Shown: positions 10,867-21,978, numbered from the stretch's first letter. The stretch: 64,000 nt of DNA from Maniola hyperantus (GCF_902806685.2 NC_048554.1:7998001-8062000); one strand, 5' to 3'. Numbers and translations: made by a program. Notes: generated from the sequence alone by a model not told the origin.

Positions 10867-10969
10867 GACCTTGAAAGTGACATAGGCTACTTTTTATCCC
10901 GCAAAATCAAAGAGTTCCCACGGGATTAAAAAAAAGGGCCATTGGAACGAAGTCGTGGGCATCAACTAG
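10867..10969 (+). mobile_element. Family C fragment with intact CTAG end
   Basis: It has 'gacataggctactttttatc', 'aatcaaagagttcccacggg' and the end 'atcaactag' followed by T. It is 5' truncated at 'accttgaaagtg'. Confidence 0.8.
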
Positions 10970-11185
10970 TTCTTTTATAAAAAAAATCTTCAAATTCAAG
11001 TTACGAAGTCATTTTATGGACTCTTCTTCGCTTTAGCTTGCCCCGAAATTTAATGGACGATTTTTCAGTTTTTATCTATTTGATATCGCAATAATTTCTT
11101 GATATTTAAATAATTATTTGACTCTATTGGTTACAGAAAATGAAAGATACATTAACTTTGCGTGGATTTCATATATATTTTATAA

Positions 11186-11370
11186 CAGTATCCGGCAGGA
11201 AATATTGTAGGTATACCCACCTTTAGAAAGAGGTAGCGGTTTTGTAGAGCATTGTCTCCGTCGTTGAGACTGACAAAACGTCACATATGAGTGACAGAGA
11301 CAACGCTCTACAAAGTCGAAATATCATTCTAAAGGCCGATGTACAATATTTCTTGCCGGCGCGGCTGCTG
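11186..11370. mobile_element. MITE E, copy 1
   Basis: Foldback element of about 185 bp. The left end is CAGTATCCGGCAGG. The right end, read in reverse complement, is CAGCAGCCGCGCCGGCAAG. Inside the ends both arms carry 'aaatattgta'. Next inward are 'tttagaaagaggtag' and its near-complement, then 'tagagcattgtctc' opposite 'gagacaacgctcta', so nearly the whole element can fold. No ORF is present. A better-preserved copy is at 61853-62031 and a decayed one at 41549-41672. No target-site duplication is clear for this copy. CAGTA-type ends are compatible with a hAT-related MITE, but this is inference. Confidence 0.75.
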
Positions 11371-11719
11371 TACGAAGTGTATGTTGGACACAACATAGAT
11401 CCGTGTATCCCAATCATAATTCGTATTGAGCAAGAACTTTTGGCATTATAATATCCATCCAGCAGCCCACGTGTATTGAATCTAGTTATTATAGTTGACG
11501 TGTTTGCGATTTCATTGTTTATTGGGTGTCGTTATCTGTCGGCTGCTCACTGTAACGAGATGGGTTTTGAATTACGCGACGTAGCCAAATGGGATTTTGA
11601 AATGCACGGTGTTCCTACGTATTTCAATGTTCCTAGTGACTAGGCAAATAACTAGCAAGTGGGAAGAAATATTATTTCATTGACTTGTTGCTTGTGCTTT
11701 ATTTTACTTTTCAGGATTT
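11371..11719. other. Unannotated DNA
   Basis: Nothing recognised. Confidence 0.5.
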
Positions 11720-11824
11720 CATAGGACGGTCATAGGTTACTGTTTATCCCGGAAAATCGAAGAGTTCCTTTAAAATTTTCGAAAAACCTAAATTAATCCG
11801 GACAAAGTCGTGGCCATTATCTAG
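11720..11824 (+). mobile_element. Family C fragment with CTAG end
   Basis: It shows 'cataggttactgtttatccc', 'aaaatcgaagagttcc' and 'gacaaagtcgtggcc', and ends at CTAG (11821-11824) followed by T. A second C element begins within about six bases, in the same orientation. Confidence 0.75.
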
Positions 11825-11829
11825 TTTAG

Positions 11830-12100
11830 TACCCTAATTATAAATGCGAAAGTGTGTTTGTTTGTTGGTTTGTCCTTCAATCACGTCGCAACGGTGCAAC
11901 GGATTGACATGATTTTTTGCATGTCAATCCGTTGACATGCAAAAAATAGATCCGGTACTACGTAAATAGAAAATCCGGTATAGATAAAGACCTGGAGAGT
12001 GACATAGGCTACCTACTTTTTAACACGGACAATCAAAGAGTTCCCACGGGATTTTTAAAAAACCTAATTCCACGCGGACGCAGTCGCGGGCATCAGCTAG
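11830..12100 (+). mobile_element. Family C element, long subtype, full length
   Basis: The 5' part reads 'aattataaatgcgaaagtgt', then 'tttgtccttcaatcacgtcg', 'gacctggagagtgacatagg' and 'gagttcccacgggattttt'. It ends with hairpin CGCGGACGCAGTCGCG, nine bases, then CTAG and T. At 11898-11947 it carries private overlapping inverted repeats: arms 11898-11911 and 11920-11933 (14 bp), and 11912-11926 and 11933-11947 (15 bp), all perfect. The 3' end fits the Helitron pattern (hairpin, short spacer, CTRR, T). The 5' end is less clear. No ORF; non-autonomous. Confidence 0.8.
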
Positions 12101-12480
12101 TTTATAATAAATACAAATGGCTATATGAGTCAACGAAATTATTTGTAATATTTGCGATTTATTTTATGACTTTGTGGTAAAATATACGTGATAAAATTAA
12201 TATAAAGACCACACAACTTAAGACAATAATTGTGTCCCGTATTTTATTAAGTAGTTATACTGAAATCGTAATAAACATTCCAACACTTAATTTTCTCAGT
12301 AGGTAATCAATAGTGATGCAGAATAATAATAATTAACCTAGAATTTAAACTATCATGAATAAATAATATTTAATTACATTCACAACTATCCAACTTGTCA
12401 AAACAAGGTATCTAATGAAAAACTTTAATATCTATGAGTGAGTACCAATTTTTAGCTCGTTTGAATATGTTTATATAAAA
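12101..12480. other. Unannotated AT-rich DNA
   Basis: Nothing recognised. Confidence 0.5.
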
Positions 12481-12630
12481 CTAGACACGACTCCAGCTAC
12501 GTGGATTTAGGTTTTTATAAAAATCTTGTGGGAACTCGTCCGAGTGGGATTTGCCGGGATAAAACGTAGCACTTTATGTTTATCCGTGCAAGCTATCTGT
12601 AGATGCCAAATTTCGTCAAAATCGGTTTTA
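12481..12630 (-). mobile_element. Family C element, diverged
   Basis: CTAG is at 12481-12484, preceded by A, as expected for the minus orientation. It continues with 'tacgtggatttaggtttt', 'atcttgtgggaact', 'ttgccgggataaaa', 'gcaagctatctgta' and 'aaatttcgtcaaaatcggtt'. The distal end is lost. Confidence 0.7.
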
Positions 12631-12687
12631 AACATACGAGCCTTTAATAATCCCGTGGGCACTCTTATGATTTCAAACCCTTGTCAT

Positions 12688-12736
12688 TGTTCAGTAGTAG
12701 ACAGGCGATGGGTTGATGATGATGATGAATATGAAT
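12688..12736 (+). mobile_element. SINE-A 3' tail fragment
   Basis: It shows 'gttcagtagtagacaggcga' and 'gggttgatgatgatgatgaa'. It is the extreme 3' end of SINE-A with its ATG-repeat tail, cut off on the 5' side. Confidence 0.6.
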
Positions 12737-13017
12737 CGTTGACGACAACTGACTGACGTCCAACAAACTGTTTGTACGTATGATCAGATATTGTTAATAG
12801 TACAAAATAATTGCTATTGTTCCATTTGTTATAACAATGGCACTATACACTGTAGGTACAAGAATATAATTTCCTGACGCCATTCGAGTACCTACCCAAA
12901 ATCGGTCCGCGAATTATCGCCGAAGATCAATGCAAATTCTGGAGCGGTCGTTTGCACCGTATATGGGCTTCATTAAGGCAACGGAAAAAATAATACGGGG
13001 CTCATGTGAACGTTTAT

Positions 13018-13755
13018 ACAAGAGCTTTTTTTAATTAGAGCCCAAGCACACACGATACTTTCATCATCAGTCGTCAGTGACTATACGTCTGCATCGATCC
13101 ATAAAGGTATCCCGTATCAAGTTTTAGTAACAGAAATAGAAAGACGATTATTTATTCACATAAACTTGTGAAAAGTGAATCTACCGCTGTCAGAATGTTC
13201 TTCCTACCGTTAAGTATACCAGCAAGAAACTTGGCAGTTGCTCGCACGCGGTTGTGGCGTTTAAAGTCGTTTTAAGCCACGATTAATGTTGAACCCTTTT
13301 AGTGACTGGTTGCGTTTGAATATAGCAACAAACTATAAATACCAGAACCTCTGATCATGGTTTCTGATCTCAATAAATGAGTTAAGAGTTTACCGCGATG
13401 AAAATATATGATTAATGCAAAATAGTAAAATCCATAGTTATCCAATATCCATACTTATTTTATAAAAGAAAAAGTGTGTGTGTGTACATTTATACAGCTC
13501 ATCCGTTTAACAGACGTAGCTTGCGTACCGGGGACGGATATAGGCTACTTTTTATCTCGGAAAATCAAAGAACCCACACGAAGTTTTCTAAACACTTAAA
13601 TCCACGTGGACGAAGTCGCGGGCATCATTTAGTAACAGTATAAAGGCGTGTTTACACAGCAGAGCACCAAGCATCGTAGGAAGTTGGTGCAGTTGCAAAA
13701 ATGCCAATGCAAAATGTAGTGTGTGCTGCGGCTTGAACAAGAGCTTTTTTAATTA
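13018..13755. mobile_element. Composite element with J-type ends, flanked by 19-20-bp direct repeats
   Basis: The same near-identical string, 'acaagagcttttttt' then 'aatta', lies at 13018-13037 and 13737-13755 (one T shorter). Between them, the left end reads GCCCAAGCACACACGATACT. The right end, in reverse complement, reads AAGCCGCAGCACACACTAC. So the ends are inverted and related to family J (39838 and 42877). A family C element (13448-13632) sits inside. The direct repeats look like a target-site duplication but are longer than DNA transposons usually make. No transposase frame is visible. Confidence 0.55.
13448..13632 (+). mobile_element. Family C element, full length
   Basis: It starts TCCATACTTATTTTATAAAA directly after an A. 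It contains 'cagctcatccgtttaac', 'ggatataggctactttttat' and 'aatcaaagaacccacac', and ends with GTGGACGAAGTCGCGGGC, then TTAG and T (one base off CTAG). It is nested inside the J-type composite, so it is the younger insertion. Confidence 0.8.
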
Positions 13756-13756
13756 A

Positions 13757-14269
13757 TATCCGATCGCCCGCGCCGACCACATCGTTATTCGGCACCGAAC
13801 ACGCCGTGTGATGGACACGTTACGAAATTTCACAAGTAATCTCGGTAAACCTATCTCCATTGTGCTGACCGTACACGGTAAACGCTTATTAAATAAACAA
13901 GTCAAACACAACAAATTGGCTTAATTGTAAGTATGCTTTATGCACATTTTCTATAGAATTGCTCTTCATTGTATGAAAAATAAAACGAACAATATTTTTT
14001 AATGAAATTCAGTATTGAGAGCTGTAAAAATTGTGAGCCTTTTTTTGAGTTCATAATCTGTATCATAAATTACCCATACAATGTATTGAAAAATTCACAA
14101 TAAAGTAGTCCATAATTTTGAAAAAACTAAATTTCTTTGGAGCAATCTTCAGAAATTCGATGAGCATTTTTTTGATGGATCCCTATAACCTAACCCTCTA
14201 TCCTAAATTTGATATGAATAATTATTTTTTCATTGAAACTGTTACAATAAAACCTATAGTTACTTACTG
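13757..14269. other. Unannotated AT-rich DNA
   Basis: Nothing recognised. A plus-strand frame at 14118-14345 is AT-biased and has no motif. Confidence 0.45.
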
Positions 14270-14400
14270 TAGGTATAAATCGTGGAATGGTGCCAGAGGG
14301 GGATTCCAACATCAATGGTGCCAAGGATATATTGTATTAATATGATCCTTTGAGCAAAAAATGAGCCAGCCCTTTTGTTACCAAATGAGGCAATTAACTA
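14270..14400 (-). pseudogene. Decayed LINE ORF fragment, third copy
   Basis: On the minus strand, 'gggctggctcattttttgct' and 'caaaggatca' match the fragments at 2109 and 4281. 'ggcaccatt' then occurs twice, 27 bases apart. The conserved peptide core is interrupted, so the copy is the most damaged of the three. Confidence 0.45.
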
Positions 14401-15291
14401 CTATGAAATGTTCGTTCGTATGTTTGCTGATATGATAAAGATATTCGGAAATGGAAAACGGTCCTCATCAACGGACAAAAGTATGAGTCAGTACGATTGT
14501 TAGTACCTAAACATTAAAATTCTTTATAATTTAAAATTGGTATAATTAAAAAAATCCTATTCAATTCTCCTTTTAAAAATCCTAATCGTCCTAGTTTGAT
14601 ATAATCAGAAATCAAAACGAAAGCAAACCTTAAATCAAAGTTTATGCTCAGCGTAAAAGTAAATGTATAGGTACCAGTTTTGCTTCCTCGTAAACTTCGT
14701 CTAAGATTCAGTAGCAACTACTGCCAATAATTAATAGTCTTGTATTTTCTATATCTATTTAATATCGCATAAACGTAACAAATGTACGAACAAAGTCGTA
14801 AACATGAGCATCAAACATAAAATCTTTCCGATTCATCGCAAGACTGTCCACGTACACTCTTGAGTCTCGCCTACTCAGTGTTCATGTGAGAAATAGAAAC
14901 GTATGCGTTCTTAAATCAGAATGATTACAAAATTGAGCACTTGAATTTTTATGTGTTTCAGCTGTATAGGTTCGGGAAGGCATTTGATTACATTTCGTAA
15001 AAGTTAAAATATTTTTATATTAGTATACTGTAAGTACCTTTTATTATAATTTACTGTTATAATGCTTTATATTAATAGATACTTATATATAATTTACTCT
15101 GAATCTAGGTAAAGTGATCTAACAATTACTCAGAAAATAAGTTAATTGTGTGGTAATGAGTATCCAACAAGTTTTATACCCGATTAAGTTTGTAGTGGGC
15201 TTCGTCTCAGATCAGGGCACGTTTAGAACCGTCGTAACTTCAAGTAATACGTAATTTAATTATTATTTATCTAACTAATTCAACAATTAAT
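14401..15291. other. Unannotated AT-rich DNA
   Basis: Nothing recognised. Confidence 0.5.
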
Positions 15292-15374
15292 CCGGTGCGG
15301 GGTGACGTGCGGGTTTGCGGGGGCGTACCCTCGCCTCATGCCCCGATTGCCATCTCGACCTGTCGCGTACTGTA
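15292..15374 (+). repeat. Relic of the right arm of the GC-rich foldback
   Basis: It matches the right arm of the element at 1-189: 'gtgacgtgcgggtttgcggg', 'cgcctcatgccccgattg' and 'catctcgacctgtcgcgtac'. No left arm is present. It is followed by 'agtaaataaacgactttgac', which looks like a retroposon tail (AATAAA plus TTTGAC-like units). This raises the alternative that the family is the 3' end of a retroelement and the copy at 1-189 is an inverted pair. Confidence 0.6.
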
Positions 15375-15820
15375 GAGTAAATAAACGACTTTGACTTCAA
15401 TACCAGAATTAAGTAGTTCAATTATTGTGATCGGTTTTTATTGATTTAATTATTATTGATGCATTATTAAGCATCATAAATATATTAATTGTTATGTAGC
15501 GAAAGTTGTTCATTATTAAACTGCTTTCGCTTAAATTGATTTAAGTACCTACTACAGAATAGGTTCCACCTAATATAGCCTGAAGTTTCCTAGCCCGTAA
15601 TTTTCGTTCCTTACGAAGATTATTATAATTATTAAATTAAGTTTAATCTCGTACCAGCCAACTTCCTGTTTGGTTTAAAAACTGGTAGCTATGAAATTAT
15701 CGATTATGTTCAAAATCCGATTAGATGATTAATCATATAGAGATTTTATGGACATTATCGACGGAAATTACATACTACATGTTCGTAATTTTGTTACTAG
15801 TTATTGAACTATAATTGAAA
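15375..15820. other. Unannotated AT-rich DNA
   Basis: Nothing recognised. Confidence 0.5.
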
Positions 15821-16048
15821 TCTAAATATATAAAAGGAAAAGGTGACTGACTGACTGACTGACTGACTGATCTATCAACGCACAGCTCAAACTACTAGAT
15901 AGATGGGGCTGCAATTTGGTATGCAGATAGCTATTATAACGTAGGCATCCGCTAAGAAAGGATTTTTGAAAATTCAACCTCTAAGGGGATGAAATAGGGG
16001 TTTAAAATTTGTGTGTTCCACGCGGACGAAGTCGCGAGCATAAGCTAG
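15821..16048 (+). mobile_element. Family B Helitron-like element, full length
   Basis: It starts TCTAAATATATAAAAGG directly after an A, then a (GACT)n run (15845-15870) and 'tcaacgcacagctcaaacta'. The interior has 'ggtatgcagatagctatta', 'ggcatccgctaagaaagga' and 'ctctaaggggatgaaata'. It ends with 'cgcggacgaagtcgcgagca', then TAAG, then CTAG and T. TC start, subterminal hairpin with a GAA loop, CTAG end and A/T flanks are the hallmarks of Helitrons; Lep1-type Helitron-like elements of Lepidoptera have this build. It has no ORF, so it depends on an autonomous partner not in this window. Confidence 0.8.
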
Positions 16049-16378
16049 TAAGTAGTAGGTATATAAAAAACTGTACTAAGATTCTGAATTCTTCAAATTA
16101 AGGCTAGGACAAAGCCACGACGAAACGCTATACCTATCTACTGAAAGCGATTTGTCAAACTCGTACAATTGAGACTCCGTGAATTAATATTGCGAAGCCG
16201 CACTGATGCTGTCGCGTGTTGACTTCGTGCTCCATACAGTTGGCGTCAGGTGAAAATAACTCTTACCTTGTACCTGCGCAGTGGGTAATTTACTGATTTA
16301 TTTGATGGTAAGTGAGGCGCGACGGTGGGGGTTGTCTGTACCCCTGAGCATTCATATGTTAATCTATTAGAGCCATTA
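16049..16378. other. Unannotated DNA
   Basis: Bases 16180-16370 are richer in G+C than average. No feature recognised. Confidence 0.4.
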
Positions 16379-16510
16379 CGCAGGGTCGACTAGTCGCGTG
16401 GCAACTCAGTCGTCGGCGGTCGTTAGAGCCAGTAATTTCTATGGAAGTTGCCGTGCCTATGCGCACCGAGTTGAGTCGACTGAATTGCCGAGCGACTAGT
16501 CGGCCGTGCG
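16379..16510. mobile_element. GC-rich foldback MITE
   Basis: The left arm (16379-16414) and the right arm (16475-16510) are inverted copies over about 36 bases with about six mismatches. Both contain CGACTAGTCG. The interior reads 'taatttctatggaagttgcc' and 'gtgcctatgcgcacc'. The composition contrasts with the AT-rich flanks. No unambiguous target-site duplication is visible and no ORF is present. Confidence 0.6.
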
Positions 16511-17550
16511 TTGGGTCTTACTTCTCGGGTTGTAGTAAGAATAGTTCCCTACCCAACAACCTGCAAATCTCCTTTTTTCTCCCTCCCAAGAAGTGATTCA
16601 CCTTCTCGTGGTGGTTATTTTGAGCCGTGGTCAAACACAACGCCCGGCGGCAGCGGCAGGGGTTTTAGATTGGAATGCAACATAATTACCAGAAATAAAC
16701 GTAGGCGTGGTATGAAATACCTTCTCGAGTACCTCTATTTACTAAACATTAACTAACACACCGCACGGACAACACAATACGCAATTACAAACAAGCATCC
16801 ATTGCGTCGATCTGATAACTTAAACGTTCAATAGTTGCGTCACCATCAAAATAGGTATAGCTAATTGTTACAAGCATTTCGATCGTGCTTTCACTCGAAG
16901 GAAGCTCTGGTATATTATTATTATACCATACCCAGCCTCGCACCTGTTTTGCATACCCATCTTGACCATGTTAGTGCATGCAAGTGCACCAATTCCAAGT
17001 GATGTGCCGCACGTTTATCGATAAAATATGTGCTTTGACTTGGTAATATTTACTATTGAATATGTCTACGATAGAAAGCCTGGCTTTTGACTATTTATGG
17101 TCATAAGGGAGAGCTATTTTAGGTATGACAGAAGTATTTCTTTAAACTATTGCCGGTTTTACTCGTATAAGCTCTACTTGGGTTTGATTAGCATGCCTAG
17201 GTACTTATCTTTAGCATAGTTGCTTCCCAGAAGGTTCTAATTTTAATATTAAGTTAATATATTTTACCCATGGCTTGGATTTAGTATTTACTAATAAAAA
17301 GAAAAAGACTAAGTATATCAAGCATTAAGATGAATTCAGTAGGTGAAATGTGAAAAAGTAACAGAAAGAGTGATTCTTGCATTTATAATATTGTTAAAAG
17401 TATAGATTACTTTGATAAACACTTACAACGTAATCAACACTTTCATATTTTAATTGAAAAAAAAAGTCGATGTGTGTCTATAAATCCTGAAAAATGAACC
17501 ATCAATAGAGATGTTTTAGAGGAATATCGATAAACTCATACACGCGTCAA
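16511..17550. other. Unannotated DNA
   Basis: A GC-richer shoulder (16511-16690) follows the MITE and carries an anonymous 81-codon frame. The remainder is AT-rich with nothing recognised. Confidence 0.4.
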
Positions 17551-17618
17551 TAGCACTACCGGGGAACCGGTGCTAATCTTCGCACGTCGGTTGCGAAGAC
17601 GTCAGTTAAACCATTAAC
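17551..17618. other. Three consecutive small hairpins
   Basis: Hairpin one (17551-17575) pairs TAGCA/TGCTA and CCGG/CCGG round a GGAA loop, with a 3-base bulge. Hairpin two (17578-17598) pairs CTTCGCA/TGCGAAG round seven bases. Hairpin three (17605-17618) pairs GTTAA/TTAAC round four. GGAA is a GNRA-type tetraloop. This could be a structured RNA or chance. No RNA family is recognised. Confidence 0.3.
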
Positions 17619-17830
17619 GGTGAAACTGCTTCTTATTAAGTTTCAATCTTATGCACTTAGTGGTTAACGATCGCACTAAAGTACTTAACTAAGGAGCCCA
17701 TATGGTTTAATAATGTGCAGAAAGCCTAATGGAAAGAATAACTTAACGAAGCTTTGGGAAGCGTGTGTTTGAATGTGGCTGCGAATTTGGAATTAATATT
17801 CTACAAGACATTTAAGTACGTTACAGGTTT

Positions 17831-18081
17831 TTGAGGGTTTTTTACCCGAAGGATGCTAACTGGATCCTATTACTAAGCCTCCGCTTTCCGTTTGTCTGTC
17901 TGGTAGCTGTATTTCGTGAACCGTAATAGGTAGAAAGTTGAAATAATTACAGAATGTGTCTCTATTACTGCTTTAACAACAGAAAATAAATAAAAATTTC
18001 TAAATAAAAAATAATTTAAAATTGATATGTCTTGTACGATGGTCGGGAACCCTTCGTGTGCAAGTTCGATTCCGATTTTTT
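17831..18081 (-). mobile_element. Family D variant (short type), decayed
   Basis: Reverse orientation of the 3503-3770 variant. Shared landmarks are 'tgtatttcgtgaaccgtaat', 'ttgatatgtcttgtacgat' and the end 'aagttcgattccgatttttt'. It is about 250 bp, with many substitutions. Confidence 0.6.
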
Positions 18082-19355
18082 AATTTAATAATAATCATAA
18101 CATCAAGCTGAAATTAATAAGTAAAAATTTATGAAGGTTATAAGCTCTTTAATGTTCCAATTAAATAACTTTATTTATCGAGGTAGGTTTATTTTATCGA
18201 CATAAATAATTGAACTACTCGTACCTACCTATTATGTCGAAGTGAAGATATTAATTTCGTTATTTTCATAAATTTAATATTACATATAGAAAATGTTTAT
18301 TTACATCCTGCAATTGGTAATAATATTGCAGTCATTACATGCGCAAAACCAAAATTATTGAGATTGCAGTGCAGGTACATACAGACTTTACATCACGTCC
18401 GGCCCGTGGGATTTTTGGTTAAGCTTAAATATAAAAGGATGTATTAAATGCTAGGTAATAGGTGAATAAGTTATTTATTTAATAGGAAGCCAATGGTATA
18501 CAAATATTTTTTTTACATCTAAATTAAAGGTAAAAAAATAAAATAAAGAACATTAAATTAAAACTAAAAAAAATTAAATTAATATAAAATACTAGACGAC
18601 GATGTCCGCCAATTCGCACTAGACATGTATTTTAAAAATCCCGCGGGTTCTCTTTAATTTTTTGGAACAAAAAGTAGCATCCTTATTGCGGATTCAAACG
18701 CGATAAGTAGGTACTTAAGCCCATTTTTTGTCATTTCTAAAGTGACAATGAAAGCTAAAAGAAAATGTTACTTTGTCTTATTTCTTTTGTGTATAAGAGT
18801 GGGGTCTAAACATAAACATAATACATATTTATTAATAAAATTTAATGTATACTTATTACAATATCCAAATGCACATCGTATTATAAAGAATTTGTATATT
18901 TGTAACGCAACCCTGTAATTAATTGTTTTTAAACTAAGGATTTGTGACTAATCAACTATTAGCATTGCCTATTTTATTGTTGTATATCTATTGTTAGCTC
19001 ACTTAACGCTGATTTTTCTTTATGACCTGCTTATAAAATATGTGCTTTCTACATAAATATGTTTCCTGACTTCATACTCTGTGGATGCCACTAGGTCTAA
19101 TAATGAGATTTTTTAATAATAATACGGCTAGTAAAAATCATAGTAAAATATAATATAAAGGAATAATTTTGTAGACTGATGCCCTATAATCGAGTGGTCG
19201 TCATAATTCGATTTCACAGCGCGCTTCGTTAATTACGATCGGCAAAGATCGATGCATCCGCGCCACTGGACTAGTTGTTATGGTGAAACGGACAGGGCTC
19301 GCCAACTATTTAGAGTTGGTCAACTTTTATTTATTTATTATATTTTGGTATTATA
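18082..19355. other. Unannotated AT-rich DNA
   Basis: A very AT-rich stretch. A possible trace of a C-type 'atcccgcgggttctctttaa' lies near 18640. Otherwise nothing. Confidence 0.4.
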
Positions 19356-19520
19356 ACCATAATACTAATACTATAAATGTGACAGTTGTCTATCTGTCCT
19401 TACCTTTTTACGCTCCATCAGCTTAATCGATTTTAACGAAATTTTGTACAGAGATATCTTGCATCCCAGAGATAAGACTACTTTTATCTCGGAAAATCAA
19501 ATTTACGGACGAAGTACTAT
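19356..19520 (+). mobile_element. Family C element, 3' truncated
   Basis: The 5' part is 'ataatactaatactataaat'. The interior is 'taatcgattttaacgaaatt', 'agagatatcttgcatccc' and 'tttatctcggaaaatcaaat'. It ends early at 'acggacgaagtac', without the CTAG terminus. Confidence 0.7.
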
Positions 19521-19665
19521 TTTAACGCAACGAAATTCATTCTTTGCTATTGCCACGCTATTTGCAAAATAAAAAATTAATCTGTTATGCTGTCATCACT
19601 ATTAAAATACTGTGGTGCTAATCAGCTATTATACAAATATCTTAACTCTAATATTATTTATCTAT

Positions 19666-19713
19666 TTATTTAAACATCTCTATTGCTATTAAGCAATAAA
19701 GATGTTTAAATAA
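19666..19713. repeat. 22-bp hairpin with 4-base loop
   Basis: Arms 19666-19687 and 19692-19713 pair with a single mismatch round loop ATTA. The flanks are AT-rich. No transposon ends are seen. Confidence 0.85.
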
Positions 19714-20000
19714 TAATAAATAATATTAATTATGAAAAAGAATAAAAATACAGGATATACTTCAAAACTTATATTATTATCGAATTAGCACCATCGTATT
19801 ATGTGTAGATACAACGAATACTTAGGTATTTGATAATAAACTTACATTTTGTATTTTACGTCATTGAGCCAAGTTGTATCAAATCTTAAGTGGATTCTTA
19901 TTTTATTCTTTAAAAGGTAGAAAGGACTCCAGTTAATATAATTACCTGTAACAGAAAAATTACAATAAGTTAGTGTTTATTTATTTTAAAGTTATAATTT

Positions 20001-20190
20001 ATCATCATCGTGAGCAACGCATCGCCGGCTCACTACAGAGCATGGGTCTCCTCTAAGAGTGAGAAGGGGTTTGGCCATAGTCTACCACACTGGCCAAGTG
20101 CGGATTGACAGACTTCACACATCTTTGAGAACATTATGGAGAACTCTCTGGCATGCAGGTTTTCTCACGTTTTCCTTCACCGTTACAGCA
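20001..20190 (-). mobile_element. SINE-A, head truncated
   Basis: It begins 'atcatcatcgtgagcaacgc', then 'ctcctctaagagtgagaagg', 'ggccaagtgcggattgac' and 'ttttccttcaccgttac'. It stops before the tRNA-like head. About 190 bp remain of about 310. Confidence 0.85.
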
Positions 20191-21978
20191 ACCCATTGAT
20201 GGTTTTTATCACGTGACATAATAAAATTTATGGGTGATTTTTTGTTTCTAACGGAACCAGTGACGCATGCAGCGTCTTAGATGATGACGATGTGATGACA
20301 TTTATTATATTTTTTATTGTTAATGTTTTAGGTTGCTGACAACTGCCAGATTTCTCTAGCGGTCAGTAGCTTAAGTCGAGATACGCAACATGTTCACTTT
20401 CGTTAGAGACCTTTTAGAAATAGCACCTAAGATTATTTGCCTGTAAACACAAAAAATATATATTTTTTAAAATATATGTACCTACCTAATAGTAATATTT
20501 TTTATTAAACTGTAGTGCAAATTAATAATATTAATATTTAATATTTATATATTTATTATTAATATTTAATAAACTGGGTAGGTACGTTAAACATTTAGAT
20601 TTTGCTATCGATCAATTACCTATAAATCAAGGTGTTAAGCATATTACTTTATGGAAGGGCCTTTCAAAATATACATTTATTGATAGAGATTTATTATTTT
20701 ATAATGATTATAGAATAGAATAGCATATTATAGAAATGGACATAAATTATTGCGTCGTAAAATTTACGAGGAACATTATTAATATATTATGTAAAATTAT
20801 TAGTTTGTGCATTTTAACAACCGTTTAATACGAATATTATGTCCAGTTGTGAATAAAAATTAACACTTTTGCGTACAGATTTAAAAACTAATTTGTACGA
20901 TTGATAAAATAAGTAGGTACAATAAAACGAAAAAATGTGATAAGTAGGTACCCTTTTTAATTGAAAATGAAAAAAAAAAAAATTTAGGTACTAACATGAA
21001 TTTACTTTACGTAGAGACACTCTTTTCATGTCCTTTGACATTCTTATGGATACTGATAAGGACACATTTGCATATTCTTTCATTATTATGTCCGCTTTCA
21101 AAGGATTTTGTGACTTTTTTTTACAACAGATTTGTTCACCGTTTTTACGTCTCTGTAAAAAGAGATTTTTGTTTTAGCTAAGTAATGTACTATAAGTGTA
21201 ATCTATTTTTTACTAATAATAAAGCGTTATAGCTTCTAAAACCTAAGATAAAAATCTAATCTCTAACAATCATAAAAAAATATTCTGAAGCAATGAAGTA
21301 GGTAAAAAAAGAAACCTATCTCTTAAACCTTAATAAAAATACAATTAATGTATTCATAATGATGATATAAATTCCAATAGGTATCTATACATATTATTTT
21401 TACGCAATAAAATTATTATCCAACACCAAATAAAAGAGACGCAAATTGACCACATCCAATCTCGTAAATAATTTCAATTCGAAACAACGATTTTGTGTTT
21501 ACAATCCACGTCAATCTGTTCTGGTTTAAGAGTTTATATTCGTTGATTTATAACTATTTCTTTCAAAACTAGTTGTTTAGAAACTGGACTGCGTTTCCGG
21601 CGGGACGGCCTCCGGTCTTAGCGGTCGTTAAAAATATTAACATACAAAAATATCGTCACGTTTGTACGTAAATTGAAAACAAAATAAAATGTGTACATGT
21701 TTTCAAATACAGCTATGTTTGTTTTGTACATGTTTCTAGACTTAGTGCCGCGGATACAACTGCAAGTTTTACTTATGTAAGTAGCTTACATGATAAACTT
21801 ACGATATTACTACTGTAAACAATCTTATAAGTAGATTTACATTTAGTAAATTTGTTGTCAATTAACTACTTAAGCTACTTACGTGAGTAAAATTTACAGG
21901 TGAAATCGCGGCGTAAAATATGCTGTTTATGAGTTACCTACCTTTTTATTTTCTGTTTTATTTGTAAGTATTTTTAGG
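20191..21978. other. Unannotated AT-rich DNA
   Basis: It includes a run of overlapping AT palindromes (about 20520-20570) and an A run near 20970. An AT-biased frame at 20996-21181 has no motif. No other feature. Confidence 0.4.
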
